Source of the DNA: Serratia sarumanii
GTDB lineage: Bacteria; Pseudomonadota; Gammaproteobacteria; Enterobacterales; Enterobacteriaceae
Assembly: GCF_029962605.1 (NCBI RefSeq)
Contig: NZ_CP124750.1
Coordinates: forward strand, 248,001-312,000
Reading direction: 5' to 3'
DNA length: 64,000 nt
Each line of letters begins with the position of its first letter. Positions within the stretch are counted from its first letter, which is position 1. The position numbers were made by a program, and so were the translations under genes. A model generated the notes under the pieces. That model was not told the origin of the DNA. It searched no databases and saw only the letters and a list, made by a program, of their open reading frames with translations. Below, one piece after another: positions 33,187 through 46,992 of the stretch.

Positions 33187-33882
33187 GTGAAAAGAATAAA
33201 CAGGGGGGCGATGGCGCCCCTTTTGTTTGCTCGTCGGGCGCTCATGGCCGTTGGCATCGCCGTCGGCCTGAGTGCCTGCAGTTTCCATTCCGATATCCCC
33301 AGCTTTACCGCCAGCGGCTTCGTGGCCGATCAGGGTGTGATACGCCTGTGGCGTAAAGACGATGAGCAACATCGTCCGCAGGTGTTGGTCAGCGTCTACA
33401 GCCCTTACCGTGGTCCGGGTACCATCACCACGCTGTACACCTATCAGGGCGACGTGCTGCGCCAAATCAAACGCAACGATGCCGACGGCGATCGAGATTC
33501 CATTCAGCTGCGCTTTGCCGACGACGGCACGGTGAGCTTTATGCAGCGCCAGTTGGCGACACGCCGCGAACCGTTGACCAGCGATGAAATCGCTCTGTAC
33601 CAATATCAGGCGCGGCGGATCCTTGAAGTGAGCAATGCGCTGCGCGCCGGCAAGGTGAAATTGCTGCAGGGGCGCTGGATGCAGGGCGAGGTGCAAACCT
33701 GCGACGGCCAACGCATGAAACCGGGGCTGGATGCCGCCTCCATCGTTTGGATCGAGAAACGCGCCCGCAGCAGTAGCCGGCCGGTGAGCGTCGCCTGGCT
33801 GGAAGCGCCCGAAGGCAGCGAACTGCTGCTGGTGGCGAACGACGACTTCTGCAGCTGGGAACCGAAAGAAGACCAGCTGTAA
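33187..33882 (+). CDS. yjaH: DUF1481 putative lipoprotein YjaH
   Basis: 231 codons from GTG 33187, or 223 from ATG 33211. The N-terminus has Arg residues, a hydrophobic stretch and the lipobox LSAC, so the mature lipoprotein would begin with Cys near residue 32 of the longer form. The rest is a soluble domain beginning SFHSDIPSFTASGFVADQGVIRLWRK (read in pieces), the DUF1481 pattern; function unknown. In E. coli yjaH is followed by zraPSR; here purD follows directly. Confidence 0.8.
   Translation: MKRINRGAMAPLLFARRALMAVGIAVGLSACSFHSDIPSFTASGFVADQGVIRLWRKDDEQHRPQVLVSVYSPYRGPGTITTLYTYQGDVLRQIKRNDADGDRDSIQLRFADDGTVSFMQRQLATRREPLTSDEIALYQYQARRILEVSNALRAGKVKLLQGRWMQGEVQTCDGQRMKPGLDAASIVWIEKRARSSSRPVSVAWLEAPEGSELLLVANDDFCSWEPKEDQL
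33205..33227 (+). terminator. hupA terminator overlapping the yjaH start
   Basis: GGGGCG (33205-33210) pairs with CGCCCC (33215-33220) around a four-base loop ATGG, followed by TTTTGTTT. It is 30 nt after the hupA stop and looks like an intrinsic terminator, yet the loop is the ATG at 33211 that could start the next gene. Confidence 0.75.
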
Positions 33883-33883
33883 A

Positions 33884-33907
33884 AAAGGCCCCGCGCTGCG
33901 GAGCCTC
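33884..33907 (-). terminator. Terminator after purD
   Basis: On the minus strand, GGCTCCGC / GCGGGGCC forms a stem (with mismatch) followed by TTTTTT, 25-48 nt past the purD stop. It lies in the short gap between convergent purD and yjaH. Confidence 0.65.
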
Positions 33908-33931
33908 CCATCATGACCTTAGACGGCCAAA

Positions 33932-35215
33932 TCACTTGCCGCGCGCAATCGCGCGATAACCGATATCTTTGCGGCAGAAGCTGCCCGGCCACTGAATGCC
34001 TTCCGCCAGCTGGTAGGCGCGTTGCTGCGCCTGCGCCACGGTGTCGCCCAGCGCCGTTACGCACAGCACGCGGCCGCCGCTGGTGACGACGTCATCGCCC
34101 TGCAGGCGCGTACCGGCATGGAAGACCTTGCCGTCGGCGCTTTCCTGCTGCGGCAACCCCTGGATCACTTCGCCGTTGCGATAGTCCCCCGGATAACCGC
34201 CGGCCGCCAGCACTACGCCGAGCGCAGGGCGTTCGTCCCAGTCGGAGCTTTTCTCGTTCAGGCGGCCTTCGGCACCCGCCAGGCACAGTTCCACCAGATC
34301 GGAACGCAGGCGCAGCATGATCGGCTGGGTTTCGGGATCGCCAAAACGACAGTTGAATTCGATCACCTTCGGCTGGCCATCGGCGGCGATCATCAGGCCG
34401 GCGTACAGGAAGCCGACGTAGGTGTTGCCTTCCGCCGCCATGCCGCGCACCGTCGGCCAGATCACCTGATCCATGGCGCGCCGGTGGATTTCGTCGGTCA
34501 CGACCGGCGCCGGGGAGTAAGCTCCCATGCCGCCGGTGTTCGGGCCGGTGTCGCCGTCGCCGACGCGCTTGTGGTCCTGGCTGGTGGCCATTGGCACCAC
34601 GTTCTCGCCGTCGACCATCACGATGAAGCTGGCTTCTTCGCCGTCGAGGAACTCTTCCACCACGATGCGATGACCGGCGTCGCCGAAGGCGTTGCCGGCC
34701 AGCATGTCTCGCACCGCCTCTTCCGCTTCCTGCAGCGTCATCGCGACGATCACGCCTTTACCGGCCGCCAGGCCATCGGCCTTGATGACGATCGGTGCAC
34801 CTTTGCGGCGCACATAGGCCAGCGCCGGCTCCACCTCGGTAAAGTTTTCATATTCGGCGGTCGGGATGCGGTGGCGCGCCAGGAAATCTTTGGTGAAGGC
34901 TTTGGAGCCTTCGAGCTGCGCGGCGGCCTGCGACGGGCCGAAGATTTTCAAACCGGCGGCCTGGAAGGCATCGACCACGCCGATCACCAGCGGCGCTTCC
35001 GGCCCGACGATGGTCAGACCGATGTCATGGCTCTGGGCGAAAGCGACCAGGGCAGGGATGTCGGTGGCGGCGATCGCCACGTTTTCCAGATTGGCTTCCA
35101 GCGCGGTGCCGGCATTGCCCGGCGCAACGTAGACTTTATCCGCCAGCGGAGACTGGGCGGCTTTCCAGGCCAGCGCGTGCTCGCGCCCGCCGTTGCCGAT
35201 AATCAAAATGTTCAT
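33932..35215 (-). CDS. purD: Phosphoribosylamine-glycine ligase (GARS) PurD
   Basis: 427-aa ATP-grasp enzyme, second step of de novo purine synthesis. Begins MNILIIGNGGREHALAWK at ATG 35215; upstream in-frame start rejected because it adds 14 unmatched residues. ATP-grasp regions KADGLAAGKGV and the FNCRFGDPETQ motif are clear. Follows purH after 48 nt in the purHD operon. Confidence 0.97.
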   Translation of the reverse strand: MNILIIGNGGREHALAWKAAQSPLADKVYVAPGNAGTALEANLENVAIAATDIPALVAFAQSHDIGLTIVGPEAPLVIGVVDAFQAAGLKIFGPSQAAAQLEGSKAFTKDFLARHRIPTAEYENFTEVEPALAYVRRKGAPIVIKADGLAAGKGVIVAMTLQEAEEAVRDMLAGNAFGDAGHRIVVEEFLDGEEASFIVMVDGENVVPMATSQDHKRVGDGDTGPNTGGMGAYSPAPVVTDEIHRRAMDQVIWPTVRGMAAEGNTYVGFLYAGLMIAADGQPKVIEFNCRFGDPETQPIMLRLRSDLVELCLAGAEGRLNEKSSDWDERPALGVVLAAGGYPGDYRNGEVIQGLPQQESADGKVFHAGTRLQGDDVVTSGGRVLCVTALGDTVAQAQQRAYQLAEGIQWPGSFCRKDIGYRAIARGK

Positions 35216-35263
35216 CAGGGGCTCCACGAATGGCGTGCGCCGGAGCGCACGCGGCAAAAGGAA

Positions 35264-36853
35264 TTAATGGCGGAAGTGACGCATGTCGGTAAAGATCATG
35301 GCGATGCCGTGTTCGTTGGCGGCGGCGATCACTTCGTCGTCGCGGATCGAGCCGCCCGGCTGGATCACGCAGGTGATGCCGACCGCCGCCGCGGCATCGA
35401 TGCCGTCGCGGAACGGGAAGAAGGCGTCGGAGGCCATGGCAGACCCTTTCACTTCCAGCCCTTCATCGCCCGCTTTGATGCCGGCGATCTTGGCGGAGTA
35501 AACGCGGCTCATCTGGCCAGCGCCTATGCCGATGGTCATGTTGTCACGTGCATAAACGATGGCGTTGGATTTCACGAACTTGGCCACTTTCCAGCAGAAC
35601 AGCGCGTCGCGCAGTTCCTGTTCGGTCGGCTGACGCTCGGATACCACACGCAGATCGGCGGCGGTTACCATGCCCAGATCGCGATCCTGCACCAGCAGGC
35701 CGCCGTTGACGCGCTTGAAGTCCAGCCCCGCCACGCGTTGCTGCCACTGGCCGCAGGCCAGCACGCGCACGTTCTGCTTGGCGGCCAGCAGGGAGCGCGC
35801 TTCCTGGGTGACGTTTGGCGCGATGATCACTTCCACGAACTGGCGGCTGATGATCGCCTGCGCGGTGGCGGCATCCAGCTCGCGGTTAAAGGCGATGATG
35901 CCGCCAAAGGCGGAGGTCGGGTCGGTTTGGTAAGCGCGCTCGTAGGCGGCCAGGATGTCATCGCCGATCGCCACGCCGCAAGGGTTGGCGTGTTTGACGA
36001 TCACGCAGGCCGGCTCGGCGAACTCTTTCACGCATTCCAGCGCGGCGTCGGTATCGGCGATGTTGTTATAAGACAGCGCCTTGCCCTGCAGCTGTTCGGC
36101 GGTCGCGACGGACGCTTCCTTTACCTCTTCTTCTATATAGAAGGCGGCCTGCTGGTGGCTGTTCTCACCGTAGCGCATATCCTGCTTCTTGATGTAGTTG
36201 AGGTTCAGGGTGCGCGGGAAGCGGCCGGACGGCTGCTCGGTCTCGCCATGGTACGCCGGCACCAGCGCGCCGAAGTAGTTGGCGATCATGCTGTCGTAGG
36301 CGGCGGTGTGCTCGAAGGCCTTGATGGCGAGATCGAAGCGGGTGGCATAGCGCAGCGAGCCGTCGTTGTTGTCCATCTCGGTAATGATGGCGGCGTAGTC
36401 GCTGCTCTTCACCACGATGGCGACGTCTTTATGGTTCTTGGCGGCGGAGCGCACCATGGTCGGGCCGCCGATATCGATATTCTCGACTGCGTCTTCCAGC
36501 GAGCAATCCGGGCGCGCCACGGTTTGGGCGAACGGGTACAGATTGACGACCACCATGTCGATAGGCTGGATGTCATGCTGAGTCATGACGGCGTCGTCCT
36601 GTCCGCGGCGGCCGAGAATACCGCCGTGAACTTTCGGGTGCAGGGTCTTTACTCGTCCGTCCATCATCTCCGGGAAGCCGGTGTAGTCGGAAACTTCGGT
36701 AACGGGCAGACCGGCGTCTGCCAGCAGGCGAGCGGTGCCGCCGGTGGAGAGCAGTTCAACGCCGCGCTGGGAAAGCGCTTCGGCGAATTCAACGATACCG
36801 GCTTTGTCAGACACGCTGAGCAGGGCCCGGCGGATTGGACGAGGTTGTTGCAT
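35264..36853 (-). CDS. purH: Bifunctional AICAR transformylase / IMP cyclohydrolase PurH
   Basis: 529-aa enzyme performing the last two purine steps: formyl transfer to AICAR and closure to IMP. N-terminal IMP cyclohydrolase (about 1-200; [25 protein letters not shown]) and C-terminal transformylase (about 200-529; catalytic Lys-His in IVKHANPCG). Length equals E. coli PurH. Regulated through a PurR box about 165 nt upstream. Confidence 0.98.
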   Translation of the reverse strand: MQQPRPIRRALLSVSDKAGIVEFAEALSQRGVELLSTGGTARLLADAGLPVTEVSDYTGFPEMMDGRVKTLHPKVHGGILGRRGQDDAVMTQHDIQPIDMVVVNLYPFAQTVARPDCSLEDAVENIDIGGPTMVRSAAKNHKDVAIVVKSSDYAAIITEMDNNDGSLRYATRFDLAIKAFEHTAAYDSMIANYFGALVPAYHGETEQPSGRFPRTLNLNYIKKQDMRYGENSHQQAAFYIEEEVKEASVATAEQLQGKALSYNNIADTDAALECVKEFAEPACVIVKHANPCGVAIGDDILAAYERAYQTDPTSAFGGIIAFNRELDAATAQAIISRQFVEVIIAPNVTQEARSLLAAKQNVRVLACGQWQQRVAGLDFKRVNGGLLVQDRDLGMVTAADLRVVSERQPTEQELRDALFCWKVAKFVKSNAIVYARDNMTIGIGAGQMSRVYSAKIAGIKAGDEGLEVKGSAMASDAFFPFRDGIDAAAAVGITCVIQPGGSIRDDEVIAAANEHGIAMIFTDMRHFRH

Positions 36854-37015
36854 GGTTTTATCCCTTGGCTTTGAGTCGCAATTAAAGAGCGTTACGTGAA
36901 TGTCCACCTCGTTCTCTCTATAAGGAAAGGTTTTTGCCTTATAAAGGGAGGGGCAGGCGCATATTCAGGTAACGCCCCCATAAAAAGGGGGATCGTTTCG
37001 TCGCGGGGAATTGTA

Positions 37016-37031
37016 GCGAAAACGTTTGCGT
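37016..37031 (-). promoter_or_regulatory. PurR operator of purHD
   Basis: On the minus strand ACGCAAACGTTTTCGC matches the 16-bp PurR box consensus (ANGCAANCGNTTNCNT). A TACAAT -10 candidate (37015-37010, minus strand) lies directly after it, so bound PurR-hypoxanthine would cover the promoter. Confidence 0.88.
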
Positions 37032-37148
37032 GGCGCTCGTAAATTTTCCGTGCAAATCGCATCTGTGGATAACACTGTGTGCAAGTGGGTATAAGGCGGG
37101 GTTTTGCTGTGGAATGCAGCGAACGATCGTTTTTGCGGAAAATACCTG

Positions 37149-37176
37149 TTGCGGCCTGCGAGGAACTCCCTATAAT
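37149..37176 (+). promoter_or_regulatory. rrn P1 promoter
   Basis: TTGCGG (37149-37154), a 16-nt spacer, then TATAAT (37171-37176) in CTCCCTATAATGCGCC, the characteristic enterobacterial rrn P1 core with a GC-rich discriminator. FIS/UP elements should lie upstream in 37030-37148 but I did not define them. Confidence 0.88.
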
Positions 37177-37256
37177 GCGCCTCCATCGACACGGAACATG
37201 TGAACAACTTCACAGAGTATCCGGGGGTCGCAGAGAAAAAATCCTGAAAATTAGGG

Positions 37257-37284
37257 TTGACTCTGAAAGAGGAAAGCGTAATAT
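37257..37284 (+). promoter_or_regulatory. rrn P2 promoter
   Basis: TTGACT (37257-37262), a 16-nt spacer and TAATAT (37279-37284), about 108 nt after P1, as in E. coli rrn operons. It is followed by the leader. Confidence 0.82.
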
Positions 37285-37323
37285 ACGCCACCTCGAGTTA
37301 GCAAGCGAAAGCGCCTAACTCAC

Positions 37324-37335
37324 TGCTCTTTAACA
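37324..37335 (+). promoter_or_regulatory. rrn leader boxA antitermination site
   Basis: TGCTCTTTAACA is the boxA element that binds NusB/NusE (S10) for rRNA antitermination. The same 12-mer recurs at 39358-39369 before the 23S gene. Confidence 0.88.
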
Positions 37336-37490
37336 ATTTATCAGACAATCTGTGTGGGCACTCCACAAGACGATATCCAGCATCCTCGGATGCAAAAAAA
37401 TATCAAGTCTTGAAGAGTGACTAACTGAAGTAAAATTCATGCAGTAAATCTTTGAGCATCGCTTCTCGAGTGGAAGCACATCAAGCTTTT

Positions 37491-39032
<1,542 letters not shown>

Positions 39033-39107
39033 CCTAAAGATATTAGTTCGCGTGGCGTGCTCACACAGATTGTCTGATGAAAAAGTAACGAGCAGAAATA
39101 CCTTTAT

Positions 39108-39184
<77 letters not shown>

Positions 39185-39222
39185 CTTCTCGGAAGTGGAA
39201 AAGGTACTGCGCGTGACTGTAT

Positions 39223-39298
39223 GGGGCTATAGCTCAGCTGGGAGAGCGCCTGCCTTGCACGCAGGAGGTCAGCGGTTCGATCCCGCTTAGCTCCACCA
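39223..39298 (+). tRNA. alaT: tRNA-Ala (TGC anticodon)
   Basis: 76-nt spacer tRNA, acceptor GGGGCTA / TAGCTCC with G-T pairing, anticodon loop TTTGCAC-type (CTTGCAC), encoded CCA. Lies 38 nt after tRNA-Ile. Symbol suffix uncertain. Confidence 0.96.
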
Positions 39299-39357
39299 TA
39301 TAGTCCGGTATTTCACTACTTCAGAGTATATTGGCAACAGTATGCTGCGAAGTATTT

Positions 39358-39369
39358 TGCTCTTTAACA
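39358..39369 (+). promoter_or_regulatory. Spacer boxA before 23S
   Basis: Second TGCTCTTTAACA element in the 16S-23S spacer, restoring the antitermination complex before the 23S gene. Confidence 0.85.
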
Positions 39370-39505
39370 ATCTGGAACAAGCTGAAAATTGAAACATGAC
39401 GGCTGAAATTCATTCCTCCGTAGAAGTACCGGAATGAAGAGTAACCTGTCATAGAGTCTCTCAAATGTTTGCAGCGCGAACGATGGAAACATCTTCGGGT
39501 TGTGA

Positions 39506-42413
<2,908 letters not shown>

Positions 42414-42515
42414 ACAACACCGAAGGTGTTTTAGAGACGAAGATGTTTTCAGCGAAGTTCCGAGATTGGTTCTGATGGCGACACGAGAGTGAAGCGGTTG
42501 GAATGAAACAGAATT

Positions 42516-42635
42516 TGCCTGGCGGCAATAGCGCGGTGGTCCCACCTGACCCCATGCCGAACTCAGAAGTGAAACGCCGTAGCGCCGATGGTAGTGTGGG
42601 GTCTCCCCATGCGAGAGTAGGACACTGCCAGGCAT
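42516..42635 (+). rRNA. rrf: 5S ribosomal RNA
   Basis: 120-nt 5S, apparently identical to 390-509. Followed by a different terminator from the first operon; a fragment of the first operon's version occurs further downstream (42798). Confidence 0.97.
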
Positions 42636-42649
42636 CAAATAAAACAACA

Positions 42650-42681
42650 AGCCTCATGCGAAAGCATGGGGCTTTTTGTTT
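42650..42681 (+). terminator. rrn terminator T1
   Basis: AGCCTCATGC / GCATGGGGCT stem with GAAA tetraloop followed by TTTTTGTTTTG, 15 nt after the 5S. It is unrelated in sequence to the terminator of the first rrn operon. Confidence 0.9.
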
Positions 42682-42707
42682 TGTCTGTTATCTGGCGTTC
42701 TGCTCGA

Positions 42708-42790
42708 GCATGGCCATGCGAAAGGCCCGTCGGGAACGGGCCTTAACGCCGCGTGCGGCGGCCCCGGAGGGGAGAGTCTCAGGATGAGAC
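42708..42790. repeat. Cluster of four small palindromes
   Basis: Four inverted repeats stand side by side: GCATGGCCATGC (42708-42719), AAGGCCCGT-CGGGA-ACGGGCCTT (42722-42744), CGCCGCGTGCGGCG (42748-42761) and GTCTCA-GGA-TGAGAC (42776-42790). None has a T run, so they are not typical terminators. Their origin is unclear; the second may be a backup terminator, the rest could be REP-like or relics. Confidence 0.6.
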
Positions 42791-42797
42791 GAATTGT

Positions 42798-42864
42798 GTA
42801 GGACACTGCCAGGCATCAAACCAAGCCGAAAGCCCTGAACTGACGTTCAGGGCTTTTTGCTATG
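42798..42864 (+). pseudogene. Remnant of a second 5S 3' end with terminator
   Basis: 67 nt identical to 491-557: the last 19 nt of 5S, the spacer, and the complete terminator hairpin of the other rrn operon (here at 42831-42858). The 5' 101 nt of a 5S gene are missing. It also makes a 23-nt direct repeat with the end of the intact 5S (42617-42639), so the 181-nt unit between looks like a product of unequal recombination among rrn operons. Confidence 0.85.
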
Positions 42865-42924
42865 CGTAAAACGCAAAAAAGCGCAGCTATGCTGCGCTGT
42901 TTCTCCGACAAAAACAGCCAGAGA

Positions 42925-42944
42925 AAAGGCCCCGAAGGGCCTTT
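42925..42944 (-). terminator. Terminator after actP
   Basis: AAGGCCC / GGGGCCTTTT pairing with a TTC(G) loop; read on the minus strand it ends in TTTT, 38-57 nt past the actP stop. Faces the rrn terminators on the opposite strand. Confidence 0.75.
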
Positions 42945-42981
42945 GATTAGGGTGTGTTTGCTTTTTTCACTTATTATTCGG

Positions 42982-44634
42982 TTAATGCGAGCTACCCTGA
43001 GAGATGCCCAACCCGGTTTGCGAACGGACAAACTGAGCCCGGAAGCGTTCCCGCTCTTGCTGCCCGGCCAGTGAGCTGTCGGTGATCGAGAATAGCCAGG
43101 TACCGACAAAGGCGACAATCATCGAGAACAGCGCCGGATATTCATACGGGTAAATCGGTTTTTCATGGCCGAGGATCTGCACCCAGATCGTCGGGCCGAG
43201 GATCATCAGAATCACTGCCGTCAACAGGCCCAGCCAGCCGCCAATCATCGCGCCGCGAGTGGTCAAACGCGACCAGTACATCGACAGGATGATGATAGGG
43301 AAGTTACAGCTGGCGGCGATGGAGAACGCCAACCCGACCATAAAGGCGATGTTCTGCTTCTCGAACAAGATCCCCAGGGCAATGGCGACAATGCCTAGCA
43401 CTACAACGGTGATCTTAGATACTCTCAGTTCGTCGCGCTCGGTCGCCTTGCCGTTTTTCATCACGCTGGCGTACAGGTCATGGGAAACGGCCGAGGCGCC
43501 GGCCAGCGTCAGGCCTGCAACGACCGCCAGAATGGTGGCGAAGGCCACCGCCGAGATAAAGCCGAGGAAGAAGTTGCCGCCAACGGCATTGGCCAGGTGC
43601 ACCGCCGCCATGTTGGTGCCGCCCAGCAGCGCGCCGGTGGCGTCTTTGAACGCCGGATTGGCGCTGACCAACAAGATGGCGCCGAAGCCGATGATAAAGG
43701 TCAGGATATAGAAATAACCGATAAAACCGGTGGCGTAGAACACGCTCTTGCGCGCTTCTTTGGCGTCACTCACGGTGAAAAAGCGCATCAGGATGTGCGG
43801 CAGACCGGCGGTGCCGAACATCAGCGCCAGGCCGAGCGACAGCGCGGAAATCGGATCGGACACCAGGCCGCCTGGGCTCATGATGGCGATGCCTTTCGGA
43901 TGCACCTTCACCGCTTCGGCGAACAGGGTGTTGAAGTCGAAGTTAACCGACTTCATCACCATCAGCGCCATAAAGCTGGCGCCGGACAGCAGCAGCACCG
44001 CCTTGATGATTTGCACCCAGGTGGTGGCCAGCATGCCGCCGAACAGCACGTACAGCACCATCAGGATACCGACCAGGATCACCGCCACGTGGTAGTTGAG
44101 CCCGAACAGCAGCTGGATCAGCTTGCCGGCGCCGACCATCTGCGCGATCAGATACAGCGCCACCACCACCAAAGAGCCGCAGGCCGACAGGGTACGGATC
44201 GGTTTCTGTTTTAGGCGGTAAGAGGCGACATCGGCAAAGGTATAGCGGCCGAGGTTGCGCAGGCGCTCCGCGATCAGGAACAGAATGATCGGCCAGCCGA
44301 TGAGGAAGCCGATGGAATAGATCAGGCCGTCATAGCCCGAGGTGTAGACCAGGGCGGAGATGCCGAGAAACGAGGCGGCAGACATGAAGTCGCCGGCGAT
44401 CGCCAGCCCGTTTTGCAGGCCGGTGATGCGCCCGCCCGCGGTGTAGTAATCCTGACGGGAACGGGTGCGTTTGGACGCCCAATAGGTGATGTAGAGCGTG
44501 GCGCCGACAAACAGGATAAACATCACGATCGCCTGGATGTTCAGCGGCTGACGATGTACTTCGCCGCCGATGGCTTCGGCGCAGGCCAGACCGGGCAGCA
44601 ACAGCAGCGCGGTGGCAGAGAATAAGCGCTTCAT
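42982..44634 (-). CDS. actP: Acetate/glycolate permease ActP
   Basis: 550-aa sodium:solute symporter family protein with ~13 predicted membrane segments. It begins with a cleavable-looking signal ([18 protein letters not shown]), as in E. coli ActP. It imports acetate scavenged during stationary phase. Overlaps yjcH by 4 nt (ATGA). Third gene of acs-yjcH-actP. Confidence 0.95.
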   Translation of the reverse strand: MKRLFSATALLLLPGLACAEAIGGEVHRQPLNIQAIVMFILFVGATLYITYWASKRTRSRQDYYTAGGRITGLQNGLAIAGDFMSAASFLGISALVYTSGYDGLIYSIGFLIGWPIILFLIAERLRNLGRYTFADVASYRLKQKPIRTLSACGSLVVVALYLIAQMVGAGKLIQLLFGLNYHVAVILVGILMVLYVLFGGMLATTWVQIIKAVLLLSGASFMALMVMKSVNFDFNTLFAEAVKVHPKGIAIMSPGGLVSDPISALSLGLALMFGTAGLPHILMRFFTVSDAKEARKSVFYATGFIGYFYILTFIIGFGAILLVSANPAFKDATGALLGGTNMAAVHLANAVGGNFFLGFISAVAFATILAVVAGLTLAGASAVSHDLYASVMKNGKATERDELRVSKITVVVLGIVAIALGILFEKQNIAFMVGLAFSIAASCNFPIIILSMYWSRLTTRGAMIGGWLGLLTAVILMILGPTIWVQILGHEKPIYPYEYPALFSMIVAFVGTWLFSITDSSLAGQQERERFRAQFVRSQTGLGISQGSSH

Positions 44635-44942
44635 TGTTTCACCTCACGCAGAATTTCTGCGGTGAGGCGATCGAACTCGCCGTTGGCGCGAAACACGTAG
44701 ATCCCGGTCAAGACGAAAGAGATCACGATCAGCCCGACGCCGACCGGGATCCCGCGGGTGATGGTCGATCCGGCGGCGATCGGCGTGCCGAGCCATTGCG
44801 GATCGAAGGCGATCAACAGAATAAAGCCGACGTACAACGCCAGCGTAATCAGCGAAAGCAGCCAGGCGAACCGGCCGCGTTTTCTCACCAGCTCTTTAAA
44901 GCGCGGGTTTTCTTCAATCCCTTGATAAATGGTGTCATTCAT
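44631..44942 (-). CDS. yjcH: DUF485 membrane protein YjcH
   Basis: 103-aa inner-membrane protein with two hydrophobic segments (about 28-48 and 66-86), always found between acs and actP. Possibly a small subunit or assembly partner of ActP; unproven. Starts 91 nt after the acs stop. Confidence 0.93.
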   Translation of the reverse strand: MNDTIYQGIEENPRFKELVRKRGRFAWLLSLITLALYVGFILLIAFDPQWLGTPIAAGSTITRGIPVGVGLIVISFVLTGIYVFRANGEFDRLTAEILREVKQ

Positions 44943-45033
44943 CAGAGTGTCTCCAGTCGGTATTGAGAGATTACGCCGCGCCAGGGCCGCTCAACGGCGC
45001 GTTATCCGAATGAACGGCCTGAAGCGGCGTAAA

Positions 45034-46992
45034 TTATGACGGCACTTTCATTGATTGTTTTTCTTCCAACAGCTTGTCGACTACGGCCGGATCCGCCAGC
45101 GTGGAGGTGTCCCCCAGGTTGCTGGTGTCGCCGGCGGCAATTTTGCGCAGGATACGCCGCATGATCTTGCCGGAGCGCGTCTTGGGCAGTGAATCTGTCC
45201 AGTGCAGCACGTCCGGCGTGGCGATCGGCCCTATCTCTTTGCGCACCCAGTTGCGCACTTCGGTATAGAGCTCCGGCGTCGGTTCTTCGCCGTGGTTCAG
45301 CGTGATGTAGGCGTAGATCGCCTGGCCTTTGATGTTATGAGGAATGCCGACCACCGCGGCTTCGGCGATTTTCGGGTGCGATACCAGCGCAGACTCGATC
45401 TCGGCGGTGCCCAGACGGTGGCCGGAGACGTTCAGCACGTCGTCGACGCGGCCGGTGATCCAGTAGTAACCGTCCTCGTCGCGACGGGCGCCGTCACCGC
45501 TGAAGTACATGCCTTTGAAGGTCGAGAAGTAGGTTTGCTCGAAGCGGTCATGATCGCCGAACAGGGTGCGTGCCTGGCCCGGCCAGGAGTCGACGATCAC
45601 CAGGTTGCCTTCGCAGGCGCCTTCCTGCGGTGTGCCGACGTTATCGACCAGCGCCGGCTGTACGCCGAAGAACGGCCGCGTGGCGGAACCGGCCTTCAGC
45701 TCGGTGGCGCCCGGCAGCGGGGTAATCATGAAGCCGCCGGTTTCGGTTTGCCACCAGGTGTCGACGATCGGGCACTTTGCGTTGCCTATCTTGTTGTAGT
45801 ACCACTCCCAGGCTTCCGGGTTGATCGGCTCGCCGACCGAGCCCATGATGCGCAGCGAATCGCGTCGGGTGCCTTCGATCGCCTTGTCGCCTTCGGCCAT
45901 CAGGGCGCGAATGGCGGTTGGTGCGGTATACAGAATGTTGACCTGGTGCTTGTCGATCACCTGCGACAGGCGATTGACGCCCGGATAGTTAGGCACGCCT
46001 TCGAACATCAGCGTGGTGGCGCCGCAGGCCAGCGGGCCGTACAGCAGATAGCTGTGGCCGGTAACCCAGCCCACGTCGGCGGTGCACCAGTAAATGTCGC
46101 CGTCGTGGTAGTCAAACACATATTTAAAGGTCATCGCGGCGTACACCAGGTAGCCGCCAGTGGTGTGCAGCACGCCTTTCGGTTTGCCGGTCGAGCCTGA
46201 GGTGTACAGGATAAACAGCGGATCTTCGGCGTTCACTTCTTCCGGCGGGCAGTCGGCGGAGACGCCCTGGATCAGCTCATGCCACCACAGATCGCGCCCT
46301 TCCTGCCAGTAGCCCGGTTTCCCGGTGCGTTGGAACACCACCACGTTGGTGACGCTAACCACGCTGGGATTTTTCAGCGCATCATCGACGTTCTTTTTCA
46401 GCGGCACGGCGCGGCCGGCGCGCAGGCCTTCATCGGCGGTGATCACCAGCTTGGCGTTGGAGTCGATAATGCGCCCGGCGACCGCTTCCGGCGAGAAGCC
46501 GCCGAAGATCACCGAATGTACGGCGCCGATGCGCGCGCAGGCCAGCATCGCGACCGCCGCTTCCGGCACCATCGGCATATAGATAGCCACCACGTCGCCC
46601 TTTTTCACGCCGAGCTTTTTCAGCACGTTGGCGAACTGGCAGACGTCATGGTGCAACTGTTTGTAAGTCACTTTTTTGGATTGGGTCGGGTCATCGCCTT
46701 CCCAGATAATGGCGGTTTGGTCGCCGCGCTCGGCCAAATGGCGGTCCAGACAGTTGGCCGCCAGGTTCAACGTGCCGTCTTCAAACCAGCGAATGCTGAC
46801 GTGGCCCGGATCGAACGAGGTATTTTTAACTTTGGTATAGGGTTTGATCCAATCCAGGATTTTGCCATGCTCACCCCAGAAAGCCTCTGGGTCTTGAACC
46901 GACTGTTGATAATACTCTTGGTATTGTGCCGGATTAATCAGGGCGCGTTCTGCAATTGCAGAAGGAATAGCGTGTTTATGCAGTTGGCTCAT
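45034..46992 (-). CDS. acs: Acetyl-CoA synthetase Acs
   Basis: 652-aa AMP-forming enzyme that converts acetate, ATP and CoA to acetyl-CoA, the high-affinity acetate route. Seen: P-loop [12 protein letters not shown] (about 263-274), [10 protein letters not shown] (about 411-420), [13 protein letters not shown], and the C-terminal [11 protein letters not shown] with the catalytic, acetylation-controlled Lys near 609. Length equals E. coli Acs. Confidence 0.98.
   Translation of the reverse strand: MSQLHKHAIPSAIAERALINPAQYQEYYQQSVQDPEAFWGEHGKILDWIKPYTKVKNTSFDPGHVSIRWFEDGTLNLAANCLDRHLAERGDQTAIIWEGDDPTQSKKVTYKQLHHDVCQFANVLKKLGVKKGDVVAIYMPMVPEAAVAMLACARIGAVHSVIFGGFSPEAVAGRIIDSNAKLVITADEGLRAGRAVPLKKNVDDALKNPSVVSVTNVVVFQRTGKPGYWQEGRDLWWHELIQGVSADCPPEEVNAEDPLFILYTSGSTGKPKGVLHTTGGYLVYAAMTFKYVFDYHDGDIYWCTADVGWVTGHSYLLYGPLACGATTLMFEGVPNYPGVNRLSQVIDKHQVNILYTAPTAIRALMAEGDKAIEGTRRDSLRIMGSVGEPINPEAWEWYYNKIGNAKCPIVDTWWQTETGGFMITPLPGATELKAGSATRPFFGVQPALVDNVGTPQEGACEGNLVIVDSWPGQARTLFGDHDRFEQTYFSTFKGMYFSGDGARRDEDGYYWITGRVDDVLNVSGHRLGTAEIESALVSHPKIAEAAVVGIPHNIKGQAIYAYITLNHGEEPTPELYTEVRNWVRKEIGPIATPDVLHWTDSLPKTRSGKIMRRILRKIAAGDTSNLGDTSTLADPAVVDKLLEEKQSMKVPS

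Noticed and set aside
34022..36874. 950-codon plus-strand frame antisense to purD/purH
   Set aside because: Shadow of the purHD genes; no signal, domain or ribosome-binding site.
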